Positions 31,775-41,645 of a stretch of 53,072 nucleotides of DNA are shown here, piece by piece. Position numbers and translations under genes: made by a program. The notes beneath the pieces are model-generated. The model was given only the letters and a program-made list of their open reading frames with translations. It was not told the origin of the DNA and made no database searches. Within the stretch, counting starts at the first letter, position 1; the number at the start of each line of letters is the position of its first letter. The stretch is taken from contig NZ_CP026498.1 of NCBI RefSeq assembly GCF_002953255.1, forward strand, positions 7,364,690-7,417,761, in the 5' to 3' direction. The stretch comes from Streptomyces sp. CB01881. GTDB lineage: Bacteria; Actinomycetota; Actinomycetes; Streptomycetales; Streptomycetaceae.

Positions 31775-32902
31775 GTGCACCTCGCCTCGGCGGTCGACCC
31801 CCAACTGGCCGACCTCTCCAACAAGCTGATCTATTCGGCCATGGCCGTCTACCTGATCGCCATGTTCTGCTACATGTTCGAGTGGACCTTCGGCAGCAAG
31901 GGCGCCGTCGCCGTCCGGTCCATCGAACAGGCGGGCCTGGCGGAAACCGTCGCCGCCGCCGAGACCAGGGCGGCGAAGAAGGTCACCGTCACGGTCGCCT
32001 CGGCCGGCGGCGGCACCACCACGCTCACCCGCACCGCCCTGGCGGGCGAGGGCGCGACGGTGGTCACCAGCGGGCGCGGCGCGGACGAGGAGGACGGCCC
32101 GGGGGCCGCGGGCAGCAGCGAGAAGGCCGATCTCTCCGGCCGGATCGCGGTCTCGCTCACCGTCCTGGGCGCCATGCTGCACGCGGGCGGGGTGCTCACC
32201 CGCGGCCTCTCGGTCTCCCGCTGGCCGTGGGGCAACATGTACGAGTTCTCCTGCGCCTTCGCGCTCTCGATGACGGTCGCCTACATCGGGCTGCTGGCCG
32301 CGAAGAAGAAGGCCCGCTGGCTCGGCCTGCCGGTCACCCTGGCCGTGCTGCTCACCCTCGGCGTCGCCGTCTCCGTGCTGTACACCGAGTCGGAGCAGCT
32401 CGTCCCCGCGCTGCACTCCTACTGGCTGGCGATCCACGTCTCCACTGCGATCGTCTGCGGCGGCGCCATGTACGCGGCCTTCATCGGGACCCTGCTCTAC
32501 CTGGGCAAGGACACCTTCGACCGGCGCATCGCCGCCGGCCTGACCACGGGCCCGCTCGGTACCTCCGCGTCCATCTGGCGCCGGCTGCCCGCCGCGTCCA
32601 CGCTCGACAAGTTCTCGTACCGGATCAACGCGATGGTCTTCCCGCTGTGGACCTTCACCATCATCGCGGGCGCGATCTGGGCCGAGGCCGCCTGGGGCAA
32701 GTACTGGGAGTGGGACCCGAAGGAGACCTGGTCCTTCATCACCTGGGTCGCCTACGCGTGCTACCTGCACGCCCGCGCCACCGCGGGGTGGAAGGGCCGC
32801 AAGGCGGCCTACCTGGCCGTACTGGCCTTCGCCTGCTACCTGTTCAACTACTACGGCGTGAACATCTTCGTCACCGGAAAGCACTCCTACGCGGGGATCT
32901 GA
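31775..32902 (+). CDS. ccsB: Cytochrome c haem-lyase subunit CcsA/CcsB (ResC)
   Basis: The 375-residue membrane protein has the tryptophan-rich haem-handling motif WGKYWEWDPKETWSFITWVAYA near residues 305-330, and conserved histidines such as LHSYWLAIHVSTA and the last HARATAGW. These are typical of CcsA/CcsB. About eight membrane helices are separated by a charged cytosolic stretch (residues ~50-120). It delivers haem for attachment with ResB. GTG start 3 bp after resB. It is the last gene of the tlpA-ccdA-resB-ccsB set. Confidence 0.95.
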   Translation: MHLASAVDPQLADLSNKLIYSAMAVYLIAMFCYMFEWTFGSKGAVAVRSIEQAGLAETVAAAETRAAKKVTVTVASAGGGTTTLTRTALAGEGATVVTSGRGADEEDGPGAAGSSEKADLSGRIAVSLTVLGAMLHAGGVLTRGLSVSRWPWGNMYEFSCAFALSMTVAYIGLLAAKKKARWLGLPVTLAVLLTLGVAVSVLYTESEQLVPALHSYWLAIHVSTAIVCGGAMYAAFIGTLLYLGKDTFDRRIAAGLTTGPLGTSASIWRRLPAASTLDKFSYRINAMVFPLWTFTIIAGAIWAEAAWGKYWEWDPKETWSFITWVAYACYLHARATAGWKGRKAAYLAVLAFACYLFNYYGVNIFVTGKHSYAGI

Positions 32903-33028
32903 CCGGAGGGGGAAGCACCCACCGGCCCGGCGCTCCGCAGAACGGAAGCCGGGCCGAGGTGTGACAGGGGTAGTTCGTGCCGGCCACCCGCGCCGGTACG
33001 GGGAGGAATTCGAGGAGGAGATCGCGCA

Positions 33029-33433
33029 ATGGAGTGCGACGAGGTCATGCTGACCGTCCGAATCACCGCCGCGGAGCAGTTGCTGCTCCGCAGGCTCGCC
33101 CAGGGGCACCGCAGCGACGTGTCCGAGGTCGTGGCCGACGGCCTGCTGGACATCATCCCCACGCTCAGCTCGCGGGCGGACGCCTACCGGCTGCTGGGCG
33201 CCCTCACGGCCCCCGCGCCGTGCGCCCTGACGGTCTGGCTGCCGACGCCGCTGGCCGACCTGCTGGTCCCCGGGGCGGCCCGGATCGCCCAGGTGACCGA
33301 GGTGCGGATCGGGTCGGCCAGCGCCATGCTGGGCGCCGCGCTGCGGCTCTGGCTGGCCCAGGACCCGAGCCGGCTGGCCGCCAACCTCAGCGTGATGCAC
33401 GCCGGTCGTCCGGCCGCGCTGGTCGCGGCCTGA
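33029..33433 (+). CDS. Small protein with two ribbon-helix-helix-like halves
   Basis: The 134-residue frame has a strong GAGGAGGAG ribosome-binding site before ATG 33029. Two halves look alike: MLTVRITAAEQLLLRRLAQGHRSDVSEVVADGLLDII and ALTVWLPTPLADLLVPGAARIAQVTEVRIGSASAMLGAALRLWL. Each has a short beta-strand with alternating hydrophobics, then two helices, as in Arc/MetJ-type DNA-binding proteins. A single chain with two such units could act as a pseudo-dimer regulator. It lies next to the gamma-butyrolactone genes, from which it is separated by a bidirectional hairpin. The fold is inferred; no family is recognised. Confidence 0.6.
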   Translation: MECDEVMLTVRITAAEQLLLRRLAQGHRSDVSEVVADGLLDIIPTLSSRADAYRLLGALTAPAPCALTVWLPTPLADLLVPGAARIAQVTEVRIGSASAMLGAALRLWLAQDPSRLAANLSVMHAGRPAALVAA

Positions 33434-33448
33434 GTCCGACGGGCCGCA

Positions 33449-33475
33449 CGCCGGCCGGCCGTGGACCGGCCGGCG
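33449..33475. terminator. Bidirectional hairpin between convergent genes
   Basis: CGCCGGCCGG (33449-33458) pairs with CCGGCCGGCG (33466-33475) around CCGTGGA. It sits between the stop at 33433 and the AfsA-homologue stop at 33481, so it could serve both strands. Confidence 0.65.
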
Positions 33476-33480
33476 GCGGG

Positions 33481-34536
33481 TCAGCTGGCGAGCGGCAGGC
33501 CCGGATCGCGGTCCGGGCCCGCCGGCCGGCCGTCGAGGGCGTCCCGGCGGGCCGCCCCGCCGTCGGCCGGCTCGGTGAGCAGGCGGCACTCGGCGGCGGT
33601 CCGGCCGTCCTGGACCAGCAGCACCCGCACCGGCACCCGCCGGCTCTCGGCCCCGCCGCCGAGGCCGGTCCCGGGCTCGCGGACGGCCCGCACCAGGCAG
33701 GGCCGGTCCAGCTCGATGAAGCGGTTGAACGAGGACACCAGCTCGACCGGCACCACCCGCTCGGGGTGCCGCAGCCGGTGCGCGGCCTGCCGGGCGGCCT
33801 CCAGCACCAGCATCCCGGGCACGTGGTCCGGGTCGCGGTCGAAGAGCACGGGGTGGCGGGCGTCGGCGCGCAGCAGCCAGCTGCCCGGTACCGGCGACGG
33901 CCCGAGGACGACGTCGGCGGCCCGGTCGCGGCCGACCAGTTCGGGCGCGGTGGGGGCGTCGGGGATCCACGGCCCGGCGGGCCGGTTCCCGGCCCCGCGC
34001 AGCCGGGCGTACGCGACGGGGGAGAACACCCGCAGCTGCCCGGAGGCGTGGCCGACGAGCCGGCCGTCCCGCCGGATCTCGGCGTGCACCCGCAGCGAGG
34101 CCAGCCGGCCGTGCCGCATCCGGACGTCGTGGCAGCCCACCTCCAGCATCAGCGAGGCGGGCGCGGCGGTCACGGCGAGGGCGTCCAGGCCGGCCGGGCC
34201 GAGCGTGTAGCAGAGCTCGTCCAGCGCGAACTCGTGGCCGTGCGGCACGCCGAAGCCGACGTGGCCGATCAGCAGCCCGGCCTGCCGGACGGTCTCGGCC
34301 AGCAGGACGGGGTCGTGGTGCCGGTCGCCGGGCAGCCGGTAGAAGCCGTGCACCCGGGGCCACTGGGCTCCGAGCAGGAAGTCGTACGGGCCGGTGGCGT
34401 GCCAGCCGGTGATGAGGACCTCGGAGACGGCGGAGCGGTGGACCAGGTGCCGGGAGACGGTCCGCGCGTGGAAGTCGTAGCCGGGACCGGGGTGGGGATA
34501 CGGACCGTGGTCATCCGGTTCTACGATCAATGGCAT
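33481..34536 (-). CDS. AfsA-family gamma-butyrolactone biosynthesis protein
   Basis: The 351-residue protein has the duplicated AfsA hot-dog arrangement. The first half begins HARTVSRHLVHRSAVSEVLITGWH and the second has LLRADARHPVLFDRDPDHVPGMLVLEAARQAAH, both characteristic. AfsA condenses a beta-ketoacyl chain with dihydroxyacetone phosphate, the first committed step to A-factor-type signals. ATG 34536 starts MPLIVEPDDHG; an upstream in-frame start at 34632 would read through the operator. The ARE-like site at 34592-34613 lies 56 bp upstream, so receptor control of signal synthesis is likely. Two TetR receptors lie beyond. No butenolide reductase gene is nearby, so later steps are encoded elsewhere. 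Confidence 0.92.
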   Translation of the reverse strand: MPLIVEPDDHGPYPHPGPGYDFHARTVSRHLVHRSAVSEVLITGWHATGPYDFLLGAQWPRVHGFYRLPGDRHHDPVLLAETVRQAGLLIGHVGFGVPHGHEFALDELCYTLGPAGLDALAVTAAPASLMLEVGCHDVRMRHGRLASLRVHAEIRRDGRLVGHASGQLRVFSPVAYARLRGAGNRPAGPWIPDAPTAPELVGRDRAADVVLGPSPVPGSWLLRADARHPVLFDRDPDHVPGMLVLEAARQAAHRLRHPERVVPVELVSSFNRFIELDRPCLVRAVREPGTGLGGGAESRRVPVRVLLVQDGRTAAECRLLTEPADGGAARRDALDGRPAGPDRDPGLPLAS

Positions 34537-34591
34537 GACGGGCCCCACTCCCGGGTGTCGGTCGACCGGCCGCGCGGGCGGCCTCCACAAA

Positions 34592-34613
34592 ACATACAGA
34601 CCACCCGGTTTGC
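34592..34613. promoter_or_regulatory. ARE-like operator upstream of the AfsA homologue
   Basis: The 22-bp site is the half ACATACAGACC followed by ACCCGGTTTGC. The left half matches 10 of 11 positions of the ArpA/ScbR half-site consensus (complement of GGTCGGTATGT with its degenerate positions), the right half 8 of 11. It lies 56 bp upstream of the AfsA-homologue start. Confidence 0.7.
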
Positions 34614-34761
34614 GCATCATGAGTGGGGTCACCGCTGCCGGTTGCTTGGCGTGATCACGTTACCCGGCCTCTGGTCTGCGGGAACGTCCCGCAGGGAGAC
34701 GGCAGACCTTGGACGGGGGTCGGTCCCCCCTGGACGGCGGGGGCCATCGAGGGGCTAGATT

Positions 34762-34783
34762 AGATACCAACCATGCGGTTTCG
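34762..34783. promoter_or_regulatory. ARE-like operator upstream of the first receptor gene
   Basis: AGATACCAACC followed by ATGCGGTTTCG resembles the autoregulatory elements bound by gamma-butyrolactone receptors; the left half fits 9 of 11 consensus positions, the right about 7. It lies about 100 bp before the receptor start at 34885. Confidence 0.6.
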
Positions 34784-34884
34784 GGCGGGCCCGTCCGCAG
34801 GCGAGGCGTCGCACCACCCACGGCGGCGCCCTGACAGCAGCCGGGCGAGCCGGGATCTCGCCGAGGCCGAGGCCGGAGGGGCCA

Positions 34885-35484
34885 GTGGTCAAGCAGGAAC
34901 GCGCGGGGAGGACCAGGCGGGCCGTCCTGCTCGCGGCCGCGGACACGTTCGCCGAGGCGGGGTTCGAGTCGGCCGGCCTGGTCGACATCAGCCGCCGCGC
35001 AGGAGTCAGCAAGGGCGCGCTCTACTTCCACTTCGTCTCCAAGCAGGCGTTGGCCGACGGCGTCCGCGCCGCTGCCGCACGCGAGATCGGCTCGGCCGCG
35101 CTGCGTGCCCGGCGCGCCGCCGGCCCGGCGGTCCAGGGACTGATCGACTTCTCGCACGAGCTGGCCCGGCTGCTCCGGGAGGACGTCGTGGTCCGGGCCG
35201 GGGTCCAGCTCGGCCAGGGCGCCCGGGGCGGCGCCGCGACCGCCTGGCAGAGCCTCACCGCGGTGTTCCGCCGGCTGCTGGACCGGGCCGCCGACGCCGG
35301 CGAACTGCGCCCCGGGGTGGACCGCCGGCACGCCGCAGACCTGCTCACCACCCTGGCGGCCGGGCTGGTGCAGCTCGCCCCCGAGGACGCCGGCCGGCTC
35401 CGGCCGGAGGCGGTGCGCACCCTCTGGGCGGCCACGCTGCCCGCGCTGGTCCCGGCGGACCGCTGCTCGGCCTACCGGACGTGA
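34885..35484 (+). CDS. Gamma-butyrolactone receptor-like TetR regulator (first)
   Basis: The 199-residue protein has the ArpA-type N-terminus VKQERAGRTRRAVLLAAADTFAEAGFESAGLVDISRRAGVSKGALYFHFVSKQALADGV, containing the helix-turn-helix (residues ~30-50). The ligand domain has the conserved tryptophan in TAWQSLTAVFRRLLDRA, which lies over the ligand pocket in CprB-type receptors. The GTG start at 34885 follows GGAGG. With an ARE-like site in front, it probably represses itself. Having two receptor homologues in one cassette suggests a true receptor plus a pseudo-receptor; which is which cannot be told from sequence. Confidence 0.9.
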   Translation: MVKQERAGRTRRAVLLAAADTFAEAGFESAGLVDISRRAGVSKGALYFHFVSKQALADGVRAAAAREIGSAALRARRAAGPAVQGLIDFSHELARLLREDVVVRAGVQLGQGARGGAATAWQSLTAVFRRLLDRAADAGELRPGVDRRHAADLLTTLAAGLVQLAPEDAGRLRPEAVRTLWAATLPALVPADRCSAYRT

Positions 35485-35561
35485 GGCGCCGTCGGGCTTG
35501 AGGTGCGGACGTCGCCGGGGCTGCGTCGGCGAGGCGCCGACCGCCGTGCGGCGCCGGGTGC

Positions 35562-36185
35562 TCAGGCGGCGCCGGGTGCCCGGTCGGCGACGCTGAGCCG
35601 GGCGAGCGCGTGCGGCTGGACGAGGCCGGGCAGCAGCAGCGTCCACAGGTCGGCCATCCGCTGGAGCAGGTCGCGCCGGCCGGTGAGCACCTGCGAGCTG
35701 AGCTGGATCCCGGTCACCGCGCCGGTGATCACCCCGGCCGCGGCCGCCACGTCCAGGCCCGGGTGCAGGTCGCCGGCCTCGCGGGCCTGCTCCAGCAGCC
35801 CGCGCGCGGTGTCCGACCAGCCCTGGTACGCCCCGACCTGCGGCTGGGTGAAGCTGCCGTGCTCGATGGTCAGCCGGATGCTGCCGCGCACCATCGGGTC
35901 GTCCAGCAGCGCGTGCGCGAAGGCGTAGCCGAGGTCGATCAGGGTCTGCACCGGACTGTCGGAGGCGGGCTCCCAGGTCGCGAGCCAGGCGCCCTGGCCC
36001 TCGATCACGGCCAGCGCCAGCTCCTCCTTGGAGCGGAAGTGGAAGTACAGCGCGCCCTTGGTGACGCCGGCCCGCTCCAGGATGTCCGACATGGTGGCGG
36101 CGGCGTAGCCGCGCTCGTCGAACACCTCGGCCGCAGCGAGGAGTACCGCCTGGCGGGTCGCCAGCGCCCGGGCCTGCCTGGCCAT
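35562..36185 (-). CDS. Gamma-butyrolactone receptor-like TetR regulator (second, ScbR-like)
   Basis: The 207-residue protein is closer in length and sequence to ScbR/ArpA. The N-terminus reads MARQARALATRQAVLLAAAEVFDERGYAAATMSDILERAGVTKGALYFHFRSKEELALAVIEGQ, with the helix-turn-helix in the middle. The ligand domain has Trp in YQGWSDTARGLLEQAREAGDL, aligned with the ligand-pocket tryptophan of known receptors, and GVITGAVTGIQLSSQVLTGRRDL, typical of ScbR. It probably binds the ARE at 36256-36277 upstream of itself and the other two sites, and releases them when the signal accumulates. The ATG at 36185 gives the standard N-terminus. Confidence 0.92.
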   Translation of the reverse strand: MARQARALATRQAVLLAAAEVFDERGYAAATMSDILERAGVTKGALYFHFRSKEELALAVIEGQGAWLATWEPASDSPVQTLIDLGYAFAHALLDDPMVRGSIRLTIEHGSFTQPQVGAYQGWSDTARGLLEQAREAGDLHPGLDVAAAAGVITGAVTGIQLSSQVLTGRRDLLQRMADLWTLLLPGLVQPHALARLSVADRAPGAA

Positions 36186-36255
36186 CGCAGCCTCCCTGGA
36201 AAGTTCTCGTGCTCGGCAGCGGCCGATCCTATGGGGAGGCGCCGGGTGGCGGGCC

Positions 36256-36277
36256 GCATACCGTCCAGTAGGTATTC
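36256..36277. promoter_or_regulatory. ARE-like operator upstream of the ScbR-like gene
   Basis: GCATACCGTCC followed by AGTAGGTATTC; the inner ATACC/GGTAT arms are palindromic. The left half fits 9 of 11 positions of the receptor half-site. It lies 71 bp before the ScbR-like ATG, suggesting autoregulation. Confidence 0.65.
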
Positions 36278-36324
36278 TACCGAGCCGCCGGCGGCCGGAC
36301 CGGCCCCGCCGGGGGCGGGAGCGC

Positions 36325-36361
36325 CGACGGCCGGCCACCCGGGGAGGGTGGCCGGCCGTCG
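36325..36361 (-). terminator. Long hairpin downstream of accE
   Basis: A 16-bp perfect stem, CGACGGCCGGCCACCC at 36325-36340 and its complement at 36346-36361, has a 5-nt loop. It lies 20 bp beyond the stop of the reverse-strand accE gene and probably ends the carboxylase transcript before the ScbR-like promoter. Confidence 0.75.
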
Positions 36362-36380
36362 ACCGGATGCTGCGGGACCG

Positions 36381-36590
36381 TCAGGCGGCCTGCTGCCAGC
36401 TGACCGGCGAGAAGTAGGCCGGGCGGCGCTCCAGGCGCTGCCAGTTGGCGATCGGCTCGACCGGCGCGGCGGCGGCAGCGGCCTGCCGGTCGGCCGCGCG
36501 GGCCATCAGCACGGCGGTCAGGGCGGCGAGCTCCTCGTCGGAGAGCGAGCCCCGGACGATGCGGACGAGAGGTTCGGCGGAAGCGGTCAT
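36381..36590 (-). CDS. accE: Acyl-CoA carboxylase epsilon subunit
   Basis: This 69-residue protein has the family pattern: PLVRIVRGSLSDEELAALTAVLMARAA at the N-terminus, an Ala-rich linker, and a Trp-containing C-terminus (NWQRLERRPAYFSPVSWQQAA). AccE/PccE proteins bind the beta subunit of actinobacterial acyl-CoA carboxylases and raise their activity. It lies 55 bp downstream of the beta-subunit gene on the same strand, as in known accB-accE and pccB-pccE pairs. Confidence 0.92.
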   Translation of the reverse strand: MTASAEPLVRIVRGSLSDEELAALTAVLMARAADRQAAAAAAPVEPIANWQRLERRPAYFSPVSWQQAA

Positions 36591-36645
36591 GGTGTGTTTT
36601 TCTCCCCCGGCACGTTACTGGTGAATGGTCAGCTGAACGGCGCTG

Positions 36646-38247
<1,602 letters not shown>

Positions 38248-38642
38248 CTCGAACCACTCCAAGGGTGAGGGAACTGTCCGACAGCCAACGTCTGCGTTGC
38301 CCCCGGCTGCGAATCACTTCTTCACTTATGACTGTACGAGGGGCCCCGCGCTGGTTTCGGCGTCGATTCTGTACAAGGTCGCGTCCGTTTAGATGTCAGG
38401 CCTGTACAGAAACCAGCCCCGACTGGCATATGCGTACGGTGTTCGTTCGATTACCCGGGGCTGTCCGCCGGGCGGCCTCCGGATGATCTGAGCACGAGGA
38501 AACATGCAGGTCAGGGCGGGCGCACGGGGGCGCGGAAGGGGCGCCTCCGGGGCCACTTCGGGCAGGCTCCGGCGGGGCGCGAAGCACCGCCCGGAGCGGG
38601 TCGGGCGGCCGATCAGTCGTAGGGATACGCCAAAAACGCCGA
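38248..38642. other. Intergenic stretch upstream of the carboxylase genes
   Basis: No gene is seen. An AT-richer part with TTCACTTATGACTGTACG (about 38320-38337) and a second at 38395-38450 probably contain the reverse-strand promoter of the carboxylase pair. I cannot identify a sigma-factor consensus. Confidence 0.4.
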
Positions 38643-38670
38643 AGCCCACCCGGATGCTCCCGGGTGGGCT
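38643..38670 (-). terminator. Intrinsic terminator of the PLDc_N gene
   Basis: AGCCCACCCGG (38643-38653) pairs with CCGGGTGGGCT (38660-38670) around a 6-nt loop. On the reverse strand it is followed by TTCGGCGTTTTTGG, giving a U-tract. It lies 15 bp beyond the stop at 38686, making it the clearest factor-independent terminator in the window. Confidence 0.85.
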
Positions 38671-38685
38671 GTCCGAGGGACTCCG

Positions 38686-39090
38686 TCAGTGCTTGTGGCC
38701 GTCCCCGGGCTCGTCCTTGCCCCGCAGCTCCTCCTCGCGGCGGCGCAGGTCCGCCTCCCACTGCTTGAGCATGTCCTCGTGCTGCTTGTTGTCCTTCTTC
38801 AACGAGGCCAGGAACTCCGGGTCGTCGTCCGGTGCGAGCGGCCGGCCGTCGCGCGGGCGCTCGTACTCCGGGTGGCCGGAGGTGCGGCCCGCCCCGTCGG
38901 TCCGGAGGGCGCCGCGCTGCTTGCCGGCCACCAGCCAGGCGATCGAGCCGACCAACGGGAAGAGCAGCACGATGATCACCCAGATCACCTTGGGCAGGTG
39001 CTTCACCTCCTCCTCGGGGGTGGTCAGGCAGTCGATGAACGCCCAGACCCAGAGGGCGAGTGGAAGGACGAAGGTCAGGATCCTCAGCAC
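38686..39090 (-). CDS. PLDc_N domain membrane protein
   Basis: The 134-residue protein starts at GTG 39090 (GGGAG upstream) with two membrane helices, ILTFVLPLALWVWAFIDCL and KVIWVIIVLLFPLVGSIAWLVAG. These are joined by TTPEEEVKHLPK, the arrangement of the phospholipase D/cardiolipin-synthase N-terminal domain (PLDc_N). A charged cytosolic tail with a helical region (DPEFLASLKKDNKQHEDMLKQWEADLRRREEELRGK), probably a coiled coil, follows. No phospholipase HKD motif is present. Many actinobacteria have such stand-alone proteins; the role is unknown. Divergent from the UbiD gene. Confidence 0.85.
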   Translation of the reverse strand: MLRILTFVLPLALWVWAFIDCLTTPEEEVKHLPKVIWVIIVLLFPLVGSIAWLVAGKQRGALRTDGAGRTSGHPEYERPRDGRPLAPDDDPEFLASLKKDNKQHEDMLKQWEADLRRREEELRGKDEPGDGHKH

Positions 39091-39202
39091 GGCGGCGATC
39101 TCCCCCGGCGACGGCGGTGGTGGCGGGCGTCCCCGAAACGGCGGCGGCTTCACAGGGGGCCCTTGACCGAGCCAGGCTATCGGGTGGCGGATACTGACTG
39201 GC

Positions 39203-40660
39203 ATGGCATACGACGATCTCCGCTCCTTCCTGCGGGCCCTCGACCGGGAGGGCGACCTCAAGCGCATCAAGGCCGAGGTGGACCCCCATCTGGAGATCGG
39301 CGAGATCGTCGACCGGGTCCAGAAGGCCAAGGGCCCGGCCCTGCTGTTCGAGAACGTCAAGGGCTCGTCGATGCCGCTGGCGATGAACGTCTTCGGCACC
39401 GAGCGCCGGCTCGCCAAGGCCCTCGGCCTCAAGGGTCCGGACGACATCTCCGAGAAGATCGCCGGCCTGCTGAAGCCCGAGCTGCCGCACGGCTTCACCG
39501 GCTTCCGGGACGCCTTCGGCAAGCTCGCCTCGATGGCCCACGTGCCGCCGAAGAAGGTGAAGCCGGGTGAGGCCGCCGTCCAGGAGGTCGTGCTCACCGG
39601 CGACGACGTCAACCTGGACGACCTGCCCGCCCTCTTCACCTGGCCGCTCGACGGCGGCTCCTTCTTCAACCTGGGCCTGACCCACACCAAGGACCCGGAC
39701 ACCGGCATCCGCAACCTGGGCCTCTACCGCCTCCAGCGGCACGACCGGCGCACCATCGGCATGCACTGGCAGATCCACAAGGACAGCCGCAACCACTACG
39801 CGGTCGCCGCCAGGAGGGGGGAGCGGCTGCCCGTCGCGATCGCCTTCGGCTGCCCGCCCGCCGTCACCTACGCCGCCACCGCGCCGCTGCCCGGCGACAT
39901 CGACGAGTACCTGTTCGCCGGCTTCGTCGCGGGGGAGCGGGTCAAGATGGTCGACTGCAAGACCGTCCCGCTCCAGGTCCCGGCCGACGCCGAGGTCGTG
40001 CTGGAGGGCTGGCTGGAGCCCGGCGAGATGCTGCCCGAGGGCCCCTTTGGTGACCACACCGGCTTCTACACGCCGCAGGAGCCGTTCCCGGCACTGAAGA
40101 TCGACTGTGTGACGATGCGCCGGCGCCCGATCCTGCAGTCCATCGTGGTGGGACGCCCGCCGACGGAGGACGGCCCGCTGGGCAAGTTCACCGAGCGGTT
40201 CTTCCTGCCGCTGCTGAAGATCATCATCCCGGACATCGTCGACTACGACCTGCCCGAGGCCGGCGGCTTCCACAACTGCGTGATCGTCTCGATCGACAAG
40301 AAGTACCCCAAGCACGCCCAGAAGACGATGCACGCCATCTGGGGCGCCCACATGATGTCGCTGACCAAGCTGATCATCGTGGTGGACTCCGACTGCGACG
40401 TGCACGACTACCAGGAAGTCGCCTGGCGCGCCTTCGGCAACGTCGACTACAGCCGGGACCTCACCGTGGTCGAAGGCCCCGTCGACCACCTCGACCACGC
40501 CTCCTACCAGCAGTTCTGGGGCGGCAAGGCGGGCATCGACGCGACCCGCAAGCTGCCCGAGGAGGGCTACACCCGGGACGGCGGCTGGCCCGAGATGGTC
40601 TCCTCCGACCCGGCCACGGCCGCGCTGGTGGACCGCCGCTGGAAGGAGTACGGGCTGTGA
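39203..40660 (+). CDS. UbiD-family decarboxylase of menaquinone synthesis
   Basis: The 485-residue protein belongs to the UbiD family of prenylated-FMN decarboxylases. Segments seen include RIKAEVDPHLEIGEIVDRV, GLYRLQRHDRRTIGMHWQIHKDSRNHY, EAEVVLEGWLEPGEMLPEGPFGDHTGFYTP-like sequence with the catalytic Glu region, and KIIIPDIVDYDLPEAGG. In streptomycetes lacking the classical men pathway, this gene lies beside a UbiA-like prenyltransferase and acts late in the futalosine pathway (MqnL role). The neighbours here, a UbiA homologue, a UbiX homologue and mqnE, support that. ATG 39203. Confidence 0.92.
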   Translation: MAYDDLRSFLRALDREGDLKRIKAEVDPHLEIGEIVDRVQKAKGPALLFENVKGSSMPLAMNVFGTERRLAKALGLKGPDDISEKIAGLLKPELPHGFTGFRDAFGKLASMAHVPPKKVKPGEAAVQEVVLTGDDVNLDDLPALFTWPLDGGSFFNLGLTHTKDPDTGIRNLGLYRLQRHDRRTIGMHWQIHKDSRNHYAVAARRGERLPVAIAFGCPPAVTYAATAPLPGDIDEYLFAGFVAGERVKMVDCKTVPLQVPADAEVVLEGWLEPGEMLPEGPFGDHTGFYTPQEPFPALKIDCVTMRRRPILQSIVVGRPPTEDGPLGKFTERFFLPLLKIIIPDIVDYDLPEAGGFHNCVIVSIDKKYPKHAQKTMHAIWGAHMMSLTKLIIVVDSDCDVHDYQEVAWRAFGNVDYSRDLTVVEGPVDHLDHASYQQFWGGKAGIDATRKLPEEGYTRDGGWPEMVSSDPATAALVDRRWKEYGL

Positions 40661-40733
40661 GCGGGCTCGGCGAGCGAACCATCGAAGGGCGCGCAGGGGC
40701 GAATGACCCTGCCGGGCGAAGCGAGGCGGGCGC

Positions 40734-41639
40734 ATGAGCACGGCCGCCGCACTCCCCGAGGTCCCGCCCGGCAAGGTCAAGGCCTTCCTGCGGCTGGTGA
40801 TGATCGAGCACTCGGTCTTCGCCCTGCCCTTCGCCTACATCGCCGCGCTGACGGCCATGTTCCTCGCCGACGAGCGGGTGCACTGGGGCGAGCTGTTCAT
40901 CGTCACCGTCTGCATGGTCGGCCTGCGTACCTTCGCGATGGCCGCCAACCGGATCATCGACCGCGAGATCGACGCCCGGAACCCGCGCACCGCCGGCCGC
41001 GAACTGGTCACCGGCGCCGTGTCGGTGAAGACCGCTTACGCCGGCTCCGCGATCGCGCTGGTGGTCTTCCTGGGGGCGGCCGCGCTGCTGAACCCGCTCT
41101 GCCTGGCGCTCGCGCCCGTCGCCGTCGTGCCGATGGTGGTCTACCCGTACGGCAAGCGGTTCACCGACTTCCCGCAGGCGATCCTGGGCCTCGCCCAGGC
41201 GATGGGCCCGGTGGGCGCGTGGCTGGCGGTCACGGGCTCGTGGTCCTGGGAGGCGGTCGTGCTGGGCGCGGCCGTGGGCATCTGGATCGGCGGGTTCGAC
41301 CTCATCTACGCCTGCCAGGACGTCGCCTCGGACCGGGCGGACGGCGTGCGCTCCGTGCCGGCCCGGTTCGGCGTCCCGGCCGCGGTGTGGGGCGCGCGCG
41401 TCTGCCACGTGCTGACCACGCTGCTGCTCGGCTGGTACGCCGTGCTGACCGGGGCCGGGGCCGCGTTCTGGATCGGGCTGGCGGTGGTGGCCGGCGCCTT
41501 CGTGTACGAGCACACCATCGTGAAGCCGGGCGACCTGTCGCGGCTGAACCGGGCGTTCTTCCAGACGAACGGGTTCGTCGGCATCTCGCTGTTCTTCTTC
41601 GCCCTGGTGGACCTGATCGTGCGCGGCCTGGGGATCTGA
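40734..41639 (+). CDS. mqnP: UbiA-family prenyltransferase of menaquinone synthesis (MqnP)
   Basis: The 301-residue integral membrane protein has the two Asp-rich prenyl-diphosphate motifs of the UbiA family: AANRIIDREIDARNPRTAGR (NxxxDxxxD) and YACQDVASDRADGVRSVPARFG. About eight hydrophobic segments fit the fold. It attaches the polyprenyl chain to the futalosine-derived aromatic acid before UbiD-type decarboxylation. The ATG is at 40734, 73 bp after the UbiD gene; the sequence between has no other gene. Confidence 0.92.
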   Translation: MSTAAALPEVPPGKVKAFLRLVMIEHSVFALPFAYIAALTAMFLADERVHWGELFIVTVCMVGLRTFAMAANRIIDREIDARNPRTAGRELVTGAVSVKTAYAGSAIALVVFLGAAALLNPLCLALAPVAVVPMVVYPYGKRFTDFPQAILGLAQAMGPVGAWLAVTGSWSWEAVVLGAAVGIWIGGFDLIYACQDVASDRADGVRSVPARFGVPAAVWGARVCHVLTTLLLGWYAVLTGAGAAFWIGLAVVAGAFVYEHTIVKPGDLSRLNRAFFQTNGFVGISLFFFALVDLIVRGLGI

Positions 41640-41645
41640 TCCCTC

